From positions 8,286,501 through 8,350,500 of the forward strand of contig NC_063159.1 in the NCBI RefSeq assembly GCF_020921035.1: a stretch of 64,000 nucleotides of DNA, in the 5' to 3' direction. The stretch is from Rhodamnia argentea. Lineage: Eukaryota; Streptophyta; Magnoliopsida; Myrtales; Myrtaceae. The translations under genes and the position numbers were made by a program. Below the pieces are notes generated by a model, which was given only the letters and a program-made list of their open reading frames with translations, was not told where the DNA came from and did not search any database. Shown one piece after another: positions 58,311-64,000 of the stretch; within the stretch, counting starts at the first letter, position 1; each line of letters starts with the position of its first letter.

Positions 58311-60012
58311 TCTCTGGATCGAACAAACTCAACCAAACCTCAGTTCTTAGATTTTTCTCCTTCTGGTTTCCTGGGGGTCGGTCAGCAAAGGCTAATTCGA
58401 GTGGCGGAGGGAGGAACTGATCAAGAGAATAAAAGAGCCTCTCTCGACCGAAAGGAAGGCGCTTTCGGAGGGGATGCACCGTTTCTACAGGGGGTGATGC
58501 GATGTGCCCCGCCCTATCAACTCCTGGGATTCCTGATGGTGATGATGGTAAGGTGAAGGGGGAATATCTATGGTCAGGGGATCTGACGGTGGGAAGACAA
58601 GGGTGTATGTGCGTATGAGATGTAGGGGATAACTCCCCCCTCGGGGGGATTGAAATTATGAGCATTACGACACGACCGAGCAGTGTCCTGTGCTCTGTAT
58701 GCTTTGTCGGAAGGTGACCTCCGTTCATTGCGTGTGAAGTGGGGCCCAGGTGGTGTTCCCCCCCACTTGGGCTAGAGTTTTTCTTTTCCATTAGCTCTGA
58801 TGCCCCTCCACTATTCAAATTTATTTCCTAGTCCTTCTCTAGAAGGGAAGTTGATATTTTCATCCTATTTCTTTAAAAAAATTTTAAAAAATTAAATAAT
58901 TTCAATTGCGTGACAGTATTTTAGCAATATTATTTTTTTAATAATTTATAAAAAAAAAAATAATAAATAACCTATGATTTGATTAAATATATAAATATTA
59001 AGCAATACGAGTTTAGTTGAGTATGGATTAGGTCAAGTATGAGTCATTAAATTTGTACTTTATGAAAAATGAGTCAAAATGGATCAAATTGGTTAATATG
59101 GATCGGACCATATTCAAAACCCGACTCGTCCCACCTGTTTGACATCCGTAAGCACAAGCGAGGAAGCATCAAAACTACTCGTATTTTTAGTGTGGATATA
59201 TGAGCCCAACCATCGTATTCATTAATATAATTTTCATTATAAAATTGATCCTCATTTGCATCGTAAATCCGTCAGCATTAGCATTTCATATTTCTTGAAT
59301 AACATGCATCTTAGATTATGATCAATAATCTTTTATAGTAGATTTTGTGTTAATAATATTTCTGAAGTAGAAATTTTCATTTGTTATCAAACGAATTTCT
59401 ATTCTAAAAGTAGAAATTTTATCCTTTTTATCAAACGTTTTTCTCTGATCAAAAATCAATTTTCGAAGCAGAAGTAGAAAAATCAATTTTTGATTAGAAT
59501 TTAATTTTTCAAGTAAAAGTGTTGCCATGCACGCCCGTATCTACAAGTGCAATTTTTTATTTATTTTAGGATCACATGGGACTATGTTGTATTAAATGGA
59601 AAGAATTAAATTTTGGGCCCAAGCTCATGATGTTGACTTTTGACTACGGCTACCCCACCTTGAATTGCTCACTGGAAAATGCAAAAAAGACATCTGAAAG
59701 ACAATCTCCAAGTCAACTGGCCGTAATTTCAATATATGATAAGACTAAAAAGAGTTGAACAACATTTGAGTCCACTGAAGGATGATTGCTTCAGCGGAAA
59801 TTTCTGCAGAACAAGTCGACAATGAACTCGCGACGACGTTGTTCGCCGCTTATTTTGATCGACGTTCTGATCATGAAATTTTCAGACACAGATGTAGAAA
59901 ATTCGCTCCGACACTTTACTTGTGCACGAAGCAACAGAAACTTGATCCGATAAAACGAAAGAGCAGCTAACATAATGCGACGATAAAGCGATTTATTCGC
60001 GTCCACGGTGTG
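58311..60012. other. Intergenic: USP promoter side and AT-rich DNA
   Basis: 58311-58850 is the GC-balanced upstream region of the USP gene. 58850-60012 is AT-rich and without a gene; the last roughly 200 bp is the 3' flank of the DUF247 gene. Long frames here (for example 58105-58818) are antisense or chance frames. Confidence 0.45.
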
Positions 60013-61311
60013 CTAGTTATGGTGGAAGATGAACGACAATGCAGAGAACAGCGTCCCGATGAATACCATGATCAGGATGATGATCGCCACGACGACGAGT
60101 GTGCGCAGTTTGCTTGCTTGTTGATCGGTCTTCTGGTCGCGCTGCAATGTCCTGCGATTTTTCCTGTTGATGTAGTCGTTCATCTGTACGCAGAGTTCTT
60201 CGTAGTGGAAATCCTCTAAGCTCACATCCTTGCACAGATCGCCAAACAGTTTGACAACCTTCGTGTCGTTGTTCAAGTAGTTTGATACTATATGGCGTTT
60301 GCGGAACAGCTTCTCGTCCTTCTCCGAGGACATTAGTTTGTGAATGAGATAAGCATAAGAAGTCACGCACTGAGCGTCGACGCACCGACCTTGCTCGAGG
60401 GCGATAAGGTTCCTGAAAAGGGTCTCCGTTCTCTGGTTGATTCTCAGAGCTGGGACATGGAGGACACCTTTACTGAATTCGACGTCTAACACACTTCTAG
60501 TCACCGATCTTTTGAACTTGATTCCGGCAGCTTGAAGTTCCACTGCGCACTGATTCAGAACTTTTCGTGCCGGTTCATCTTTCTTTGTGTAATTTGCTGG
60601 TGTCAAACAGTTGTGGATCAAGTCGAGCAAATGATGAGCTTCTTCGTTGAGCTTTTCTTGGAGATATTCCGGTTCTCCGGGGATGAAACTCTTGAAGAAC
60701 CTAAAGGCAAGATCGAACAGAGAATGTGTGCACTGTTTCGGAATCGGCACGATCTGAAACAATCGCTGAAGGATGAACAGAGGAATCTGATTCTCCAGCA
60801 GCACCAGATCGCACCTCAAGTTATAGAGCTTCCCGGGAGTGCAAAAGAGAGGATCATTCCTACGCCGGAGCCTCCTGTTCGAGCACTTAATGAAGAGTTC
60901 GAGGATGAAACACCCATCGACAAGCATCATTTCAATGAAGTCGTTGCTGCAGAGGCCGAGATCTCCTTCATAGGACCGACGAGCTCGGTTCTCCAACTCT
61001 CGCAGCGATTTCACACACTTGTCCAAGGTCAATCCTATGTCGGGCTTTCGGTTTAGGAGTGTAAATAAGTAGCGCCACTTATGATTCTCCATATCCTTGA
61101 GAGTCGATTCACCTCGGTGGTAAGGTCCGACAGAGACCAATTCCGGGAAGTAGTGCCCCCTATTTTGCCCGTGCAGTCGCTCAGGCACTCTGCAGATATC
61201 GATTGAGGATGAAGCTCCCTCCATCTTTTCCTGAATGGAAGACACGAGTTCATCTTCAACGGGATGAATGTGGACCGAAACATGGTCTCGGGCCACTGAC
61301 GGAGCCTGCAT
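60013..61311 (-). CDS. DUF247 / UPF0481 family membrane protein (432 aa)
   Basis: Intronless 432-codon frame, a usual size for the plant DUF247 family. Hallmarks in order: VPERLHGQNRGHYFPELVSV and GPYHRGE (about 42-69), MENHKWRYL, LGLCSNDFIEMMLVDGCFIL, LVLLENQIPLFILQRLF, then PALRINQRTETLFRNLIALE, and near the C terminus one transmembrane segment (TLVVVAIIILIMVFIGTLFS, about 404-424). The topology fits a C-terminally anchored membrane protein. Biochemical function is unknown; some DUF247 genes lie at grass self-incompatibility loci. The start at 61311 is upstream of a second in-frame Met (MEGASSSID) 29 codons on, which is an alternative start. The gene looks intact. Confidence 0.93.
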   Translation of the reverse strand: MQAPSVARDHVSVHIHPVEDELVSSIQEKMEGASSSIDICRVPERLHGQNRGHYFPELVSVGPYHRGESTLKDMENHKWRYLFTLLNRKPDIGLTLDKCVKSLRELENRARRSYEGDLGLCSNDFIEMMLVDGCFILELFIKCSNRRLRRRNDPLFCTPGKLYNLRCDLVLLENQIPLFILQRLFQIVPIPKQCTHSLFDLAFRFFKSFIPGEPEYLQEKLNEEAHHLLDLIHNCLTPANYTKKDEPARKVLNQCAVELQAAGIKFKRSVTRSVLDVEFSKGVLHVPALRINQRTETLFRNLIALEQGRCVDAQCVTSYAYLIHKLMSSEKDEKLFRKRHIVSNYLNNDTKVVKLFGDLCKDVSLEDFHYEELCVQMNDYINRKNRRTLQRDQKTDQQASKLRTLVVVAIIILIMVFIGTLFSALSFIFHHN

Positions 61312-62824
61312 TTGATTAAGCTACTTCGATCATTCGCCGGAGAAGCTATTTCCACATGGTTTTGATTTGAGCTCTATGTTCTTCTCAGCAACTGGAGTCT
61401 GCAGGACCCAATATACTCATCTGTTAGGATCGAACGAGGCATGTCAAATAAATCGGTACATGCTACCATTAGCTAGGTTAAGTACTCTGGATTACGGTAT
61501 GAGGAAGAAATGGTTTGAATAGTTACTTCAAATCATATCAATTCTCAAAACCACTGCATAATCCAAAAATCTACTGAAGCCTCAACTGCAATGGCATAAT
61601 GCAGCAAAGCACCAAGGCTACGGCATTGAAAGTTACAGTAAGACCAAAAAAAATACCAGCCACTCGCCATTATGAAATGAATAGAAACAAAATCAAGAAG
61701 ACTAATTTCACGAGATGACAGTCAAGTAGTTCACTAACATCATGGATATCATTAAATGGCATAAGAGCGAACAGAAAATGCTTCACATGTTGGAGCTTGA
61801 AACTAAAAGCTAAACACCTGATCTGAAACTCAAACCCACGACACAACTACCTCAAATCAACTAGAGAAACAGTCAGAGGCGCTTCGCTGAAATAATCCAC
61901 CAAACAACAGCCTGATCTGATCTGGTGGACATGTCATGCTATGCCCTGCATGAAACACAAGGAACTGCTGTCCTGAAAAAGCTTCAGGATAGAGGTAAAA
62001 CGAGGAGATGAATATATGCGAGACAACCGTGAAATACTGTTCAAAGATGGGTAGGAATCAAAGGTAACTTGAATAGGTTGATTTAGACAAACGAGAAGGA
62101 AGCTTTTCATTGTAGAGCCTCTAATCCCTTCCGAAAGGTTTCTCAGAAGCAGCTAGAATGTAACTTTATTCAATCAAAAAGTATCCGATTACTTAAAGGA
62201 GAATTCAAGAACTAATGCGTTGATTTGTTAAAGCAAAGCATGTAGAAATAGGAATGGGATCCCACTTGAGTAACTGCAGTTGTGAGAAACGAACATATGC
62301 CGGCTAGCACGTCTCAAGGCCGCAATCGATGCCATTGCTGTACCACAGCTTGCTGTCAAAGCCAAGAACATCTCACAGTGACCAGACAGAAGGAAGTCGC
62401 AGTTACTTGCCTCCTTTCGGTAAGTAAGATGCTTTCCAAAGAGATAAGCTGGGTCGAATCGAACACGCTTTGCCCCTTCAAATGATAAAACCAGCTAGCT
62501 ATGTGAAACTGATAGCTTCCCTTTCAAGAATCAGATTTTTTTTTTTTCTATATTCATCTGGTAAGATCATTATTAGACCTTTAAAATCTGATATTATATT
62601 ATAAAAGAGTGATGTCTGGACCCATTGTACTTTGCTTCTTCACTAGCATGCTACATCTACTATTACCTTTGACTCTAAAGGTTGGGCGAGTGTTTCTTGT
62701 TCTCACATAGAAAGGGCTCATAAGCATGGATTCTAATGTAGTTCTAACTACAGGAAAAACATGTTCATCAGGAAAAGACCATCAAATCAGACATTGAAAT
62801 AGGTTCTGTTGGAGCACACACATC

Positions 62825-62862
<38 letters not shown>

Positions 62863-63400
62863 GCGCCATTTGTGTCCGGCCTCATATCGGAGGTTGTCAA
62901 CACTCAATGGCCATAGGTGAAAGAGAGAGAATACACAAGACAGAGTGAGGATAGTTGTTTTGGTTTTGGCAGCGTGCAGGAGTGGACCAATGGCAGCTGC
63001 AACTGTGATGTTTGGTGGTGGCTGCATGATTGGGAGAGGGGTGACTTTTAAGTGCTTGTAGGTTTTGGACAGTTTTCTTGTGGTAAGGAAATATGGTTTG
63101 TGAACGGCTCATTAGAAAGCAGTTTGTAGCAAAGAATAGCTCGCGTATATGAGTTTGGGCTGAACTTGGACAATAGAGTCTCTGAGTTGAACCGAAACAC
63201 ATTTAAGTTATAAGCAACTGAACTAATCTGTGTTCCTCTGACTGAAAAAAAAAGAAAAAAGAAAGAGCTAATCCATGTTCCTGATAATTCTTTCCAAAAT
63301 CAAGTTCCACCCACTTTCAAATTCACTCCATCGAAGAGCTTAAGAATTCCGTCCGCTTTAAAAACATAAAATTTGCATAGCAGGGGTTCAATTAGATATT
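61312..63400. other. Intergenic, no supported gene
   Basis: 61312-61450 is the probable leader/promoter of the DUF247 gene. The rest has only short frames. A (CT)n run of about 15 units is at 62830-62860. No RNA gene or transposon ends were recognised. Confidence 0.45.
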
Positions 63401-63404
63401 TGCC

Positions 63405-63660
63405 ACAGCAAAGAGGCAACATAAGAATTCCGTGGTTTCACAATGAAATCTACAAAGAACTAATAACTTCATAGAAGAAGAAGAAGAAGAAGAAGAAGAA
63501 TACAAGCAAAAAGATGCAGCAGCATATTTGTTCGTTTGATACGGCAAAGAGGCGACAAAACAAATTCCGTGGTTTCACAATCAAATCTAGAAAGAACTAA
63601 CAACTTCATAGAATATAATAACAATACAATCAAAACGATGCAACAGCATATTTGTTCGTG
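63405..63660. repeat. Tandem duplication of about 130 bp with (GAA)n tract
   Basis: 63405-63535 and 63540-63660 share AATTCCGTGGTTTCACAAT, AACTTCATAGAA and GCAGCATATTTGTTCGT-type phrases in the same order. The first copy has a GAA trinucleotide run at 63472-63498 that the second lacks. Noncoding as far as can be seen; it could be a 3' UTR of a gene beyond the window. Confidence 0.7.
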
Positions 63661-64000
63661 TAATATTGAACCTAACTCTGCATTCCCGCACCCTCCACAA
63701 ATCAAAGCTCCATGTACTTTTTACTGAAAAGAGAAACTAATCCCTACCACAAATCATCCCCACCCTGTAAAGTAACAAAAAGAACAAGGAAAAGCGCTAC
63801 CAATCCAAAAGATCCCGGAAACAATGCAAGTAATCTGTCGGAGAAGATAAAACAACTGTCTTGAGAAATGTGGTCTGCCTCAGAAAACTTGTATCCCGGT
63901 TAGTAAATCTCAAGAGGAGCACATGTTAACAACACAAGGCACCAGCTTGGCTAGAGCTTCATATTTCACGTTTGAGAATTACGTCGATTATCACTATATG
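63661..64000. other. Window end, no feature seen
   Basis: AT-balanced sequence with no open frame of note or recognisable splice or repeat structure. Confidence 0.4.

Noticed and set aside
58105-58818. 237-codon minus-strand frame upstream of the USP gene
   Set aside because: It overlaps USP exon 1 in another frame and runs through promoter sequence; no domain.

Overview
This window is a plant nuclear genome segment. Plant-only gene families (GRAS, NAC, DUF247, PMEI-like, plant UBC32/34-type E2), GT-AG introns, solo LTRs, MULEs, hAT MITEs and a tRNA-derived SINE all point that way. A woody rosid such as a Myrtaceae species is plausible, but I infer that from overall character only. About a sixth of the window is host gene; the rest is transposon-rich intergenic DNA.

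Layout. 1-8.7 kb: two tandem GRAS transcription-factor copies on the minus strand. The first is truncated by the window edge and carries one frameshift; the second (585 aa) is intact. 9-10 kb: a possible degraded host exon split by a complete copia-type solo LTR. 10.2-12.3 kb: small TIR elements. 12.8-15.2 kb: a complete five-exon ER-anchored ubiquitin-conjugating enzyme gene (UBC32/33/34 type) on the plus strand, with unfolded-protein-response-like promoter motifs.

15.7-43.9 kb is a large tandem segmental duplication. Unit 1 is about 15.74-27.49, unit 2 about 27.50-40.30, and partial unit 3 about 40.30-43.86. Each full unit holds a NAC gene pair on the minus strand, here called NAC-A and NAC-B. 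NAC-B is intact in both units (298 and 297 aa). NAC-A is broken in both, by different lesions. Unit 3 lost both genes by one clean deletion. Later insertions mark individual units: a MULE derivative, two hAT-like elements and a SINE in unit 2, and a TIR element with internal minisatellite in unit 3.

44.51-51.86 kb is a 7,355-bp Mutator-like element (MULE) with a perfect 9-bp target-site duplication. It carries a decayed MuDR transposase gene and a decayed plant-mobile-domain (PMD) gene. The 1.7-kb MULE in unit 2 is a relative with the same ends. 52.0-52.9 kb: another non-autonomous MULE. 53.4-54.3 kb: a secreted PMEI-like protein. 55.3-55.9 kb: probable LTR-retrotransposon fragment. 56.75-58.29 kb: a four-exon universal stress protein gene. 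60.0-61.3 kb: an intronless DUF247 (UPF0481) gene. 61.3-64 kb: no convincing gene.

No operon-like or CRISPR-like organisation is expected or seen. The genes are independently transcribed. The E2 (ER-associated degradation) and the NAC, GRAS and USP genes are all of types often involved in stress or hormone responses, but nothing here shows that they act together.
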